A DNA stretch of 64,000 nt from Nesterenkonia sp. LB17 (GTDB taxonomy: Bacteria > Actinomycetota > Actinomycetes > Actinomycetales > Micrococcaceae): the NCBI RefSeq assembly GCF_022565915.1, contig NZ_JAJOYX010000001.1, forward strand, positions 744,001-808,000. The letters run 5' to 3'. Of this stretch, positions 26,303-35,800 are shown piece after piece. The notes under the pieces were generated by a model that made no database searches, was not told the DNA's origin, and worked only from the letters and a program-made list of their open reading frames with translations. Position numbers and translations under genes: made by a program. Position 1 is the stretch's first letter. Each line of letters opens with the position of its first letter.

Positions 26303-27106
26303 ATGGTGAGCGTCCTCGACTCGATCATTGCAGGGGTCCGCGAAGACCTCCAGGCGCGCCGCGCCTCGGTTCCGCATGAGCAGATCGTCGCAGCGGCGGC
26401 CACTGCGCCTCCCGCGCTCGACGCCCATGCCGCGCTCCTGGCGGGACGCGAGGACCCGCACGGCGTGCGGATCATCGCCGAGGTGAAGCGCTCCTCACCC
26501 TCGAAGGGTGCGCTGGCCGAGATCCCCGATCCGGCCAAGCTCGCCCGGTCCTATCAGGACGGCGGGGCCGCAGTGATCAGCGTGCTCACCGAAGGACGGC
26601 GCTTCAACGGCAGCCTGGCCGACCTCGACGCGGTGCGCGCCGCCGTGGAGATCCCGGTGCTGCGCAAAGACTTCATGGTCGAGGAATACCAGTTCTACGA
26701 GGCCCGCGCCCACGGCGCGGACCTGGTGCTGCTCATCGTCGCGGCACTCGACGACGACACGCTGCGTGACTTCCTCGCCCTGACCCACGACCTGGGCATG
26801 GAAGCCCTGGTCGAGGCGCACACCGAGGAAGAGATCGCGCGCGCCGTCGCGCTGGGCGCCAAGATCGTCGGAGTCAACGTGCGCAACCTCAAGACCCTGG
26901 AGGTCGACGTCGCGCACTACGCCACGATGGCCCAGCACCTGCCCGAGGATGTGGTGCGGATCGCCGAATCCGGCGTGACCTCCGCGCAGGTGGTCGCCGA
27001 CTACTCCGCCCAGGGCGCCGACGCCGTCCTGGTCGGAGAGGCCCTGGTCAAGGACGGCGAGCCGGAGACGGCGCTGCGCAGCTTCCGCACCGCAAGCCTC
27101 GTCTGA
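26303..27106 (+). CDS. trpC: Indole-3-glycerol phosphate synthase
   Basis: TrpC closes the indole ring from CdRP. The 267-residue barrel contains [13 protein letters not shown] (catalytic Lys), [33 protein letters not shown] in two blocks (LRKDF and QFYEARA), [14 protein letters not shown] and [10 protein letters not shown] 26303 abuts the upstream stop; a GTG at 26306 is an alternative that gives the more usual MSVLDSI start. trpF is absent, as in other actinobacteria where PriA does both steps. The gene precedes trpB by 115 bp, a gap with a short CGCCC/GGGCG hairpin. Confidence 0.96.
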   Translation: MVSVLDSIIAGVREDLQARRASVPHEQIVAAAATAPPALDAHAALLAGREDPHGVRIIAEVKRSSPSKGALAEIPDPAKLARSYQDGGAAVISVLTEGRRFNGSLADLDAVRAAVEIPVLRKDFMVEEYQFYEARAHGADLVLLIVAALDDDTLRDFLALTHDLGMEALVEAHTEEEIARAVALGAKIVGVNVRNLKTLEVDVAHYATMAQHLPEDVVRIAESGVTSAQVVADYSAQGADAVLVGEALVKDGEPETALRSFRTASLV

Positions 27107-27221
27107 GCTTCGTCCACGCAGAGCTTCAGCAGGTCTGAGCATCCGCCCTTCTCGGGCGACGCAGAATTCCACCGGCGCCGTGCTGGATGACCAGAGCGGC
27201 GGAGAACATCGAGGAGAGACC

Positions 27222-28538
27222 ATGAGCGCTCCCGCTGAGGAGACACAGAAGTACCGCGACCACGAAGGGCCCTATTTCGGGAACTTCGGCGGACGCTGGA
27301 TGCCGGAATCGCTCGTCGCCGCCCTTGATGAGGTGGAACAGACCTTCCGTGAGGCGAAGCAGGATCCGGAGTTCCTCGCCGAGGTCCACCGCCTCGGCCG
27401 GGACTACACCGGGCGCCCCTCGCTGCTGACCGAGGTCTCACGCTTCGCCGCCGAGGCCGGCCCCGCCCGGATCTTCCTCAAGCGCGAGGACCTCAACCAC
27501 ACCGGCTCGCACAAGATCAACAACGTGCTGGGTCAGGCGCTGCTCGCCAAGCGCATGGGCAAGACCCGGCTGATCGCCGAGACCGGCGCAGGCCAGCACG
27601 GCGTCGCCACCGCCACCGCCGCCGCGCTGATGGGCATGGACTGTGTGGTCTACATGGGCTCCGAGGACACCCGCCGGCAGGCGCTGAACGTGGCCCGGAT
27701 GCGGCTGCTCGGCGCCGAGGTGATCCCGGTGGACCACGGCGCGAAGACGTTGAAGGACGCGATCAACGAGGCGCTGCGCGACTGGGTGGCCTCGGTGGAG
27801 CACACCCACTACCTGCTGGGCACCGTGGCCGGCCCGCACCCGTTCCCCGAGATGGTCCGCTGGTTCCACCAGGTGATCGGCGACGAGGCCCGTGAACAGA
27901 TCCTCGCCATGGAAGGACGCCTGCCCGACGCCGTGGCGGCCTGCGTGGGCGGCGGCTCGAATGCGATGGGCCTCTTCCACGGGTTCCTCGACGACCCCGA
28001 GGTGGCGCTCTACGGCTTCGAGGCCGGCGGCGACGGGATCGAGACCGGCCGGCACGCCTCGGCCATCACGCTGGGACGCTCCGGCGTGCTGCACGGTGCG
28101 CGTTCCTTCCTGATGCAGGACGAGGACGGCCAGACCGTGGACTCACATTCGATCTCCGCCGGCCTGGACTACCCCTCGGTCGGTCCTGAGCACGCGTACC
28201 TCGCCGAGACCGGACGCGCCATCTACGAGCCGGTGACCGACGCCGAGTGCATGGCCTCCTTCGAGCTGCTCTGCCGCACCGAAGGCATCATCCCTGCCAT
28301 CGAATCGGCGCACGCGCTGGCCGGTGCGGCCCGGCTCTCCCGCAAATGGGGCGCGGACGGCGAAGGCAAGATCATCATCATCAACCTCTCCGGGCGCGGC
28401 GACAAGGACGTGGAGACCGCCGCCGAATGGTTCCGGCTGCTCCCGGGCCAGGCCAACGACCCGATCGCCGAAGCCGAGGCGCAGCAGCGCACCGGCGACA
28501 GCGCCTCCGAAGCACCCCAGACGGGAGTACAGTCATGA
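27222..28538 (+). CDS. trpB: Tryptophan synthase beta chain
   Basis: TrpB condenses indole with serine using PLP. The 438-residue protein starts with the usual [13 protein letters not shown]. It has [14 protein letters not shown] with the PLP lysine K98, [12 protein letters not shown], the phosphate-binding GGGSNAMG, and [12 protein letters not shown]. The frame is open back to 27180, but ATG 27222 with GAGGAGAG upstream is the better start. About 30 extra hydrophilic residues follow the normal end. The stop overlaps trpA (ATGA), coupling the two subunits of the complex. Confidence 0.97.
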   Translation: MSAPAEETQKYRDHEGPYFGNFGGRWMPESLVAALDEVEQTFREAKQDPEFLAEVHRLGRDYTGRPSLLTEVSRFAAEAGPARIFLKREDLNHTGSHKINNVLGQALLAKRMGKTRLIAETGAGQHGVATATAAALMGMDCVVYMGSEDTRRQALNVARMRLLGAEVIPVDHGAKTLKDAINEALRDWVASVEHTHYLLGTVAGPHPFPEMVRWFHQVIGDEAREQILAMEGRLPDAVAACVGGGSNAMGLFHGFLDDPEVALYGFEAGGDGIETGRHASAITLGRSGVLHGARSFLMQDEDGQTVDSHSISAGLDYPSVGPEHAYLAETGRAIYEPVTDAECMASFELLCRTEGIIPAIESAHALAGAARLSRKWGADGEGKIIIINLSGRGDKDVETAAEWFRLLPGQANDPIAEAEAQQRTGDSASEAPQTGVQS

Positions 28539-29401
28539 GCACCGAAGCCACCCCCGCCCAGTCGAGCGCACCGGTGTCCCAGGCCACCTCCCCGACCGCC
28601 CCCTCCGCCACCGCCTCCTCCAAGACCGCGGACGCGATCGAGGCCGCCCGCGCGCAGGGCCGGGCCGCCTTCATCGGCTACCTGCCGGCCGGCTACCCGG
28701 ACAAGGAGACCTCCATCGCGGCCGCCATCGAGCTGGCTCGCAACGGCGCCGACGTGATCGAGATCGGGGTTCCCTACTCCGATCCGGTCATGGACGGCCC
28801 GGTCATCCAGCAGGCCACCACCGAGGTGCTGGCCCGTGGATTCCGGCTGCCCGAGGTCTTCGAGATCGTGGCGGCCGTGGTCGAGGCCACCGACGCCGCG
28901 GTGCTGGTGATGACGTACTACAACCTGATCGACCGGATGGGCGCCGACGAGTTCGCCCGGCGTCTGGCCGAGGCCGGCGGCGCCGGCGCGATCACCCCGG
29001 ACCTGATCCCCGATGAGGGCGGCGACTGGATCGCCGCCACCGAGAAGCATGGACTGGACCGGGTGTTCCTCACCGCTCCGACCTCCTCGGCGGAACGGGT
29101 GGCGCAGATCGTCTCGGCCTCCCGCGGCTTCGTCTACGGCGTCTCCGTGATGGGCGTGACCGGAGCCCGCGACCAGGTCTCCGACGCCGCGGAACGCGTG
29201 GTCAGCGCGGCCCGCGAGGCGGGCGCCGAGCGGGTCTGCGTCGGACTCGGGGTCTCCACCCGGGCCCATGTCGAGGAGATCGGCCGCTACGCCGACGGCG
29301 TCATCGTGGGCACCGCACTGGTCGCCGCGCTGCGCGACGGCGGCCCCGCCGCCGTGGCCGCCCTGACCGCCGAGCTCACCGGGGCCGAGACGCCTCGATG
29401 A
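28535..29401 (+). CDS. trpA: Tryptophan synthase alpha chain
   Basis: TrpA splits indole-3-glycerol phosphate and channels indole to TrpB. After a 35-residue Ser/Ala/Thr-rich leader the barrel begins at [15 protein letters not shown]. Catalytic residues lie in [16 protein letters not shown] (Glu and Asp); [10 protein letters not shown] and GLGVST form the phosphate site. The length of 288 exceeds the usual 265-270 because of the leader. The ATG overlaps the trpB stop, and its own stop overlaps the start of the transporter gene (ATGA), an unusually tight link between synthesis and transport genes. Confidence 0.96.
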   Translation: MSTEATPAQSSAPVSQATSPTAPSATASSKTADAIEAARAQGRAAFIGYLPAGYPDKETSIAAAIELARNGADVIEIGVPYSDPVMDGPVIQQATTEVLARGFRLPEVFEIVAAVVEATDAAVLVMTYYNLIDRMGADEFARRLAEAGGAGAITPDLIPDEGGDWIAATEKHGLDRVFLTAPTSSAERVAQIVSASRGFVYGVSVMGVTGARDQVSDAAERVVSAAREAGAERVCVGLGVSTRAHVEEIGRYADGVIVGTALVAALRDGGPAAVAALTAELTGAETPR

Positions 29402-30984
29402 CCCCACGGACGCCGGCACGGACTCGGATCCGGGAGAGCTTCAACTCCCGGACCGTCTTCATCCTGGCGGCCGTGGGCTCCGCCGTGGGTCTGGGGAACA
29501 TCTGGCGCTTCCCCTACGTCACCTACGAGAACGGCGGCGGGGCGTTCCTGATCCCCTACCTGATCGCGCTGCTCACCGCCGGGCTGCCGATCCTGCTCTT
29601 CGACTACGCCCTGGGCCACCGGTTCCGCGGATCCCCGCCGCTGGCCTTCAAGCGGCTGCACCGGCACGCCGAGCCGATCGGCTGGATCCAGGTCGGGATC
29701 TGCTTCCTGATCTCCATCTACTACGCGGCCATCATCGCCTGGGCGGCCATGTACACCTGGTACTCCTTCACCCAGGCCTGGGGCGATGATGCCGAGAGCT
29801 TCTTCTTCACCGAATACCTCCAGTACGACGGGGCGGGCACCGAGGGCTCCGGGCTCTCACTGGACTTCGTGGCGCAGGTGGGATGGCCGCTGATCGCCGT
29901 CTGGATGGTGCTGCTCGTCGCGCTTGGGCTCGGCGTGCGGCGCGGCATCGCCCGGGTCTCCATGTATGGGATACCGGTGCTGTTCGTGATGTTCCTGATC
30001 CTGGTCGGCTACTCGCTCACCCTCGACGGAGCGCTCACCGGGCTCAACGCCCTGTTCACCCCCGACTGGTCCGCGCTGACCAGCGGCACCGTCTGGATCC
30101 AGGCCTACGGACAGATCTTCTTCAGCCTCTCGGTGGGCTTCGGCATCATGATCACCTACGCCTCCTATCTGCGGCGCAGGTCCAACGCCACCGGCTCGGG
30201 ACTGGTCGTCGGGTTCGCGAACTCCTCCTTCGAGCTGCTCGCCGCCATCGGGGTCTTCTCCGCACTGGGCTTCATCGCCGTCGCCGCGAACACCGCCGTG
30301 GACGAGGTCGCCTCCTCCGGGCTCGGGCTGGCCTTCGTCGCCTTCCCGACCATCATCACCGAGGCCCCGGCCTCCGCCCTGCTCGGCGTGCTCTTCTTCG
30401 GCTCGCTGACCCTGGCCGGCATCACCTCGCAGATCTCGGTGCTGGAGGTGGCGATCTCCTCGGTCAAGGACAAGACGGGTTGGTCCCGACCGGTGACGGT
30501 CGGCCTCGTCGGAGGATCCAGCGCGCTGATCTCCGTGGTGCTGCTCGGCGGGGTCTCCGGGCTCACGGTGCTCGACGTGATCGACGCGTTCTCCAACAAC
30601 GTGGGCATCGTCGCCGCAGCCTTCATCGCGGTCGTCGCCGTCACCTGGGGCTTCCGACGCCTCGATGTGCTGGCCGCCGGGATGAACGCCTACGGCTCGA
30701 TCCGGCTGGGACTGATCTGGAAGTCGCTGATCGGCGTGGTCATCCCGGTGGTCCTGGGCGTGCTCCTGGTGATGGACATCCGCTCCAAGGTCACCGAGGG
30801 CTACGGCGGATTCGACACCTGGGTCGTGATGACCTTCGGCTGGGGAGCCCTGGCCTTCGTGGCGGTGGCCGCCGTCGTGATGACCGCTCTGCCCTGGCGA
30901 GAAGGCTCCGCGCTGCACGCCGAGGCGCTCGAGGAAGAGCCTGAGACCGAGAACCTCGTCGACCGAGAGGGAGGCATGAGCTGA
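29398..30984 (+). CDS. NSS-family Na+-dependent amino acid symporter (MetP-like)
   Basis: The 528-residue membrane protein has the NSS (SLC6/LeuT) signature FNSRTVFILAAVGSAVGLGN, then NIWRFPYVTYENGGGAFLIPY, and about 12 hydrophobic segments. TM1 keeps the GSAVGLGNIWRFP sodium and substrate site. It is followed, overlapping by 1 nt, by a 34-residue MetS-like gene, the pairing known for the methionine/alanine importer MetPS of Corynebacterium. That favours methionine, alanine or a related substrate. Its start, however, overlaps the trpA stop, which raises the chance of tryptophan or indole transport. Substrate is open; family is firm. Confidence 0.9.
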   Translation: MTPRTPARTRIRESFNSRTVFILAAVGSAVGLGNIWRFPYVTYENGGGAFLIPYLIALLTAGLPILLFDYALGHRFRGSPPLAFKRLHRHAEPIGWIQVGICFLISIYYAAIIAWAAMYTWYSFTQAWGDDAESFFFTEYLQYDGAGTEGSGLSLDFVAQVGWPLIAVWMVLLVALGLGVRRGIARVSMYGIPVLFVMFLILVGYSLTLDGALTGLNALFTPDWSALTSGTVWIQAYGQIFFSLSVGFGIMITYASYLRRRSNATGSGLVVGFANSSFELLAAIGVFSALGFIAVAANTAVDEVASSGLGLAFVAFPTIITEAPASALLGVLFFGSLTLAGITSQISVLEVAISSVKDKTGWSRPVTVGLVGGSSALISVVLLGGVSGLTVLDVIDAFSNNVGIVAAAFIAVVAVTWGFRRLDVLAAGMNAYGSIRLGLIWKSLIGVVIPVVLGVLLVMDIRSKVTEGYGGFDTWVVMTFGWGALAFVAVAAVVMTALPWREGSALHAEALEEEPETENLVDREGGMS

Positions 30985-31088
30985 TGGAGACCGACGCACT
31001 GATCATGATGATCGTGGCCCTGGCCACGGTCTGGGGCGGCCTCGCAGCCGCCATCGCCCACCTCAGGCGGTACCCGGACCGCTCCTAG
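30984..31088 (+). CDS. MetS-like small subunit of the NSS transporter
   Basis: A 34-residue protein begins at ATG 30984 inside the last base of the symporter gene (TGATG) and ends at TAG 31086-31088. It has one hydrophobic helix with the pattern IMMIVALATVWGGLAAAIAH, followed by LRRYPD. This is the MetS family layout: a single helix with a W-G-G-L core and a basic H-L-R-R-x-P-D tail. MetS is needed for activity of MetP in Corynebacterium. It is short and easy to miss, but the overlap and motif make it convincing. Confidence 0.85.
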   Translation: METDALIMMIVALATVWGGLAAAIAHLRRYPDRS

Positions 31089-31141
31089 GGCCGTTCCTGG
31101 GTGCGGCCCGCCCGCTGGTCGCACTGAGCAGGCTCAGGCCA

Positions 31142-31147
31142 TAGACT
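31142..31147 (+). promoter_or_regulatory. Candidate -10 (TAGACT) before lgt
   Basis: TAGACT in the 131-bp gap between the MetS-like gene and lgt could start a separate lgt transcript with a 65-nt leader. No clear -35 is seen. Confidence 0.3.
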
Positions 31148-31219
31148 GCACCGGATCACGAATTCAGCTCGTCCCCAGCTCAGCCGGGGGAGGGTGACCC
31201 ACCACCGCGAAAGGACACC

Positions 31220-32470
31220 GTGTCTCTCACTTCAAGTCCGGTCAGCGCCCTGCAGACCGCCGCTGAGGCCACCGCCTCGGCGACGGCGCAGATCAGCGCA
31301 GCCTTCCCCTCCCCGCCCACAGACGGGATCGACATCGTCGGCCCGCTGCGGATCGGGTTCTACGGTCTGGCGATCGGTCTGGGCATCCTGGTGGCGTACT
31401 TCGTCTCCAGCCGGCTCTGGAAGTCACGCGGCGGCAGTCCCGAGAACGTCTTCGACGCGCTCATCTGGGCCGTGCTGCTGGGCATCGTGGGCGGTCGGCT
31501 CTATCACGTGATCACCTCCCCAGACGCGTACTTCGGGGAGAACGGCGACCTCTCGCTGATCCCGCAGGTCTGGCTGGGCGGTCTGGGCATCGTCGGCGCC
31601 GTCGCGCTGGGCGCCGTCGGGGTCTGGTTCGCCTGCCGTCGCTACGGGATGAAGTTCGGCGCGTTCGCCGATGTGATCGTGCCCGGCGTGATCCTGGCAC
31701 AGGCCATCGGACGCTGGGGCAACTACTTCAACCAGGAGCTCTACGGCGCTCCCACCAACCTTCCCTGGGGTCTGGCGATCGACACCACCCAGCGCCACCA
31801 GGCGCCGCCGCTGGGCGCGAGCGAGTCCACCCTGTATCACCCCACCTTCCTCTACGAGAGCATCTGGAACCTGATCGGGTTCTTCCTGCTGATCGCGCTC
31901 TACCGCCGCTTCGCCGTGAAGCAGGGCCTGCTCACCTGGACCTACGTGGCCTACTACTCGCTGGGTCGCTTCTGGATCGAGTCGCTGCGCGTGGATGAGA
32001 TGAACAAGTCCACCCAGTGGATCAACATCTTCGGCATCGAATGGCGCTTGAACATGTGGATGTCGGTGTTCCTGTTCCTGCTGGCGCTGAGCATGCTGAT
32101 CTGGCTCTGGAGCCGACGCCCGCGCACCGAGGCGGCGCTGGCCGAGGAGATGGAGATCTACCGTCCCGGGCAGGGTCCGCGCGGATCCGAGGACCACGCC
32201 GCGCTGGCGGCTGACTCCAGGACCGGAGAGGCAGCCGGCGAGGCCCCGCTGGAGACCGCTGACGTCTCCGCGCAGCCCGGCGATGCCGCCGCACAGCCCG
32301 GTGCTGGCACCGCCGCGACCGGCGTGACCACCGGTGTGACCACCGCTGACACGCCCGGTGTGACCACCACCGACACGCCCGCTGACAGCACCGCTCCCGG
32401 CGCGGTCGACAGCGGCGAACCGGGTGCTGATCCTGCCGGTTCGACTGAGACGGACAGTCCCAGATCCTGA
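31220..32470 (+). CDS. lgt: Prolipoprotein diacylglyceryl transferase
   Basis: Lgt attaches diacylglycerol to the lipobox cysteine of prolipoproteins, the step before LspA (1720). The 416-residue membrane protein has seven hydrophobic segments. The family signature GRWGNYFNQELYGAPT, split as GRWGNYFNQE and LYGAPT, comes near residue 165-180; GGRLYHV and HPTFLYES follow the usual order. After residue 310 comes a 100-residue hydrophilic Thr/Ala/Asp-rich tail with 12-bp repeats. GTG 31220 has GAAAGGA upstream. lgt after the trp genes is the standard order in Micrococcales. Confidence 0.96.
   Translation: MSLTSSPVSALQTAAEATASATAQISAAFPSPPTDGIDIVGPLRIGFYGLAIGLGILVAYFVSSRLWKSRGGSPENVFDALIWAVLLGIVGGRLYHVITSPDAYFGENGDLSLIPQVWLGGLGIVGAVALGAVGVWFACRRYGMKFGAFADVIVPGVILAQAIGRWGNYFNQELYGAPTNLPWGLAIDTTQRHQAPPLGASESTLYHPTFLYESIWNLIGFFLLIALYRRFAVKQGLLTWTYVAYYSLGRFWIESLRVDEMNKSTQWINIFGIEWRLNMWMSVFLFLLALSMLIWLWSRRPRTEAALAEEMEIYRPGQGPRGSEDHAALAADSRTGEAAGEAPLETADVSAQPGDAAAQPGAGTAATGVTTGVTTADTPGVTTTDTPADSTAPGAVDSGEPGADPAGSTETDSPRS
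32321..32392 (+). repeat. Six 12-bp repeats in the lgt tail
   Basis: Two related 12-bp units, GGYGTGACCACC and RCYGACACGCCC, alternate six times, encoding GVTT-GVTT-ADTP-GVTT-TDTP-ADST in the C-terminal tail. Confidence 0.75.
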
Positions 32471-32808
32471 GATCGGACTTGCCACCGGCAGGTCAGGGTT
32501 GGAAGATTGGTCTCATCCCCTGGCGTCAGCGCCAGGGCCACGACGGCGGCGCGCCGACCAATCCGCGCCGTTGCCGTCAAGCGCCGGGACACACCCCCGT
32601 ATAGCGCGAACGTCACAGTGTGGCTGGGTCACAGGGTGACTGCGTCATGCAGGACCGAAGACCGACGGAGCCTGAGGAGTTCTTCGCAGACCGGGACGCC
32701 ACAGTCCCGAAGAACTGGGAGAATGAGCTCAGACACCGTGCACCATAGAAGGGGCCGACGATGTCCCCTCCCCATGAAACGTCCGCATGCGGAGGAAGGA
32801 AGACCTTC
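32471..32808 (+). other. 338-bp gap between lgt and gltB with two hairpins
   Basis: No gene is seen here. A perfect 8-bp hairpin CCCTGGCG-TCAG-CGCCAGGG (32518-32537) may end the lgt transcript, although no T-run follows. A second nested inverted repeat (GTTCTTCG 32679-32686 with CGAAGAAC 32708-32715, and GGGAC/GTCCC inside) could fold in the gltB leader or bind a regulator. The ribosome site GGAGGAAGGA lies at 32791-32800. Confidence 0.55.
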
Positions 32809-35800
32809 ATGTCTACTCTCGGATCACCGGGAACAGGCGCGGCTGCCACGGCAGACCCGCTCCAGATCATGAGTCCCTATCAGCGCTTTGCCGCTTTCCC
32901 TGAGAAGTCTGGGCTCTACGACCCCGCCAACGAGCACGAGAACTGCGGCATGGCCGCCGTGGCCACGCTGCGCGGCGAGCCGGGCCACGACATCGTGGAC
33001 CACGCCCTCGTGGCGCTGCGCAACCTCGAACACCGCGGCGCCGTGGGCGGCGACGTGGGCACCGGCGACGGTGCCGGGCTGCTCACCCAGATCCCGGACG
33101 AGTTCTTCCGCGCGGTCACCGAGTTCGAGCTCCCGCCGATGGGGGAGTACCTCGCCGGCACCGCGTTCCTGCCGCAGTCACCCGCCGAGCGCGAGGCGAT
33201 GTGCGTCAGCTTCGGCGACCTCGCCGAGGAACAGGGCCTGATCGTGCTGGGCTGGCGAGATGTCCCGGTGGACGCCTCGATGATCGGCACCCTGGCCAAG
33301 GAGTCGATGCCGTACTTCCGGCAGGTCTTCCTCGGCTTCGCCGCCGAGGACTCCATCGCCTACCAGGAGTCCGGCTCGGGCACGCTGGACCAGCGTGGAT
33401 GGCGGCTGCGCAAGCGCGGACAGAACCGGCTCGGGGTCTACTTCCCCTCGCTGTCCTCGAAGACCATCACCTATAAGGGGATGCTCACCACCGCGCAGCT
33501 GGAGCCCTTCTTCCCTGACCTCTCGGACGAGCGGTACAAGACCACCCTGGGCATCGTCCACTCCCGCTTCTCCACCAACACCTTCCCCTCCTGGCCGCTG
33601 GCCCAGCCGCTGCGCAACATCGCGCACAACGGCGAGATCAACACCGTCAAGGGCAACCGCAACTGGATGCGCGCCCGGCAGTCCATGATGGCCTCGGAGC
33701 TGCTCGGCGAGGACCCCGAGTCGCTGTTCCCGATCTGCACCCCCGGCGCCTCGGACTCCACCAGCTTCGACGAGGCCGCCGAGCTGCTGATGCTCTCCGG
33801 CCGGCCGCTGGCCCAGGCGATGCGGATGATGATCCCCGAGGCCTGGGAGAACCACGAGACCATGGACCCCGATCTGCGGGCGTTCTACCAGTACCACGCA
33901 CAGCTCATGGAGGCCTGGGACGGCCCCGCCGCGATCGCCTTCACCGACGGTCAGCAGGTCGGCGCGATGCTCGACCGCAACGGACTGCGCCCGGCCCGCT
34001 ACTGGGTCACCGACGACGGCCTGGTCGTGATGTCCTCCGAGGTCGGTGTCCTGGACCTGGAGCCCTCTTCCATCGTGCGCAAGGGCCGTGTCGCCCCGGG
34101 CATGATGCTGCTGCTCGACACCGTTGAGGGCCGGATCATCGAAGATGCGGAGATCAAGGCCGATCTCGCCTCCTCGGCACCCTGGGCCGACTGGGTCCAG
34201 GAGAACCTGGTCAAGCTCGCCGACCTCCCGGAGCGGCTGCACGTCCGCCACCCCTCCGAGTCGGTCCGGCTGCGCCAGCAGACCTTCGGCTACACCCACG
34301 AAGAGCTCCGCGTGCTGATCGGGCCGATGGCCACCGCCGGCGCGGAGCCGCTGGGCGCCATGGGCACCGACACCCCCATCGCGGTGCTCGCCGACCGGCC
34401 CCGGCTGCTCTTCGACTACTTCATGCAGACCTTCGCCCAGGTGACCAACCCGCCGCTGGACGCCATCCGGGAGGAGCTGGTCACCTCCCTGGCGCTGCAC
34501 ATCGGTCCCAACGGCAACCTGCTCTCCAACGAGCAGGTCCGCTCCCGGCAGGTCGCCCTGGACTTCCCGGTGATCAACAACGACGAGCTCGCCAAGATCG
34601 CTAACATCCGCAACGAGGACGGTGCGAAGATCGCCCTGAAGGTCCGCGCGCTCTACCGCGCCGGGTCCAGGGAGGAAGAGCTGCGCCAGCGGATCCGCGA
34701 GATCTGCGAGAAGGTCTCCGCCGCGGTCAACCGCGGGGTCAGCTACATCGTGATCTCCGACCGCGACTCCAACGCCCAGTGGGCGCCGATCCCGTCGCTG
34801 CTGGTGCTCTCCGCGATCCACCACCACCTGCTGAAGTCCGCCAACCGCACCAAGGTCTCGCTGATCGTGGAGGCCGGAGACGTGCGTGAGGTCCACCACG
34901 TGGCCTGCCTGATCGGCTATGGCGCCGCAGCGGTGAACCCCTACCTGGCCATGGAGACCGCCGAGGACATGGTCCGCCGCGGCGACCTGACCGCGGTCGA
35001 CGAGGAGCAGGCGGTGCACAACCTGCTCACCGCGCTGGGCAAGGGCGTGCTGAAGATCATGTCCAAGATGGGCATCTCCACCGTCGCCTCCTACTGCGGC
35101 GCGCAGACCTTCGAAGCCGTGGGCCTGGCCCAGAACGTGGTGGACCAGTACTTCTCCGGCACCCACTCGCCCATGGGCGGGGTGGGGCTCGACGTGCTCT
35201 CCACCGAGACCCTCGAGCGGCACGCGCGCGCCTACCCGGCCGACGGCAACGACCTCGGCCGGGGCAACGAGCTCGAGATCGGCGGCGAGTACCAGTGGCG
35301 CCGCGAAGGCCCGCCGCACCTGTTCAACCCGCAGACCGTCTTCAAGCTGCAGCACTCCACAAAGACCCGCCGCTACGACATCTTCAAGCAGTACTCCAAG
35401 GCCATCGATGACCAGTCCGAGGCGCTGCTGACCCTGCGCGGACTCTTCAAGCTCAGCTCCGAGCGCCCGCCGGTGCCCATCGAAGAGGTCGAATCGGTCG
35501 CCGAGATCGTCAAACGGTTCAACACCGGGGCGATGAGCTACGGCTCCATCTCCCAGGAGGCCCACGAGACGCTCGCGATCGCGATGAACCGGCTCGGCGC
35601 ACGCTCGAACACCGGTGAGGGAGGCGAGCACCCGGCCCGGCTGGAGGACCCCGAGCGGCGCTCGGCGGTCAAGCAGATCGCCTCCGGACGCTTCGGCGTC
35701 ACCAGCCAGTACCTCACCCACGCCGATGACCTGCAGATCAAGATGGCCCAAGGTGCCAAGCCCGGCGAGGGCGGCCAGCTCATGGGCAAGAAGGTCTACC

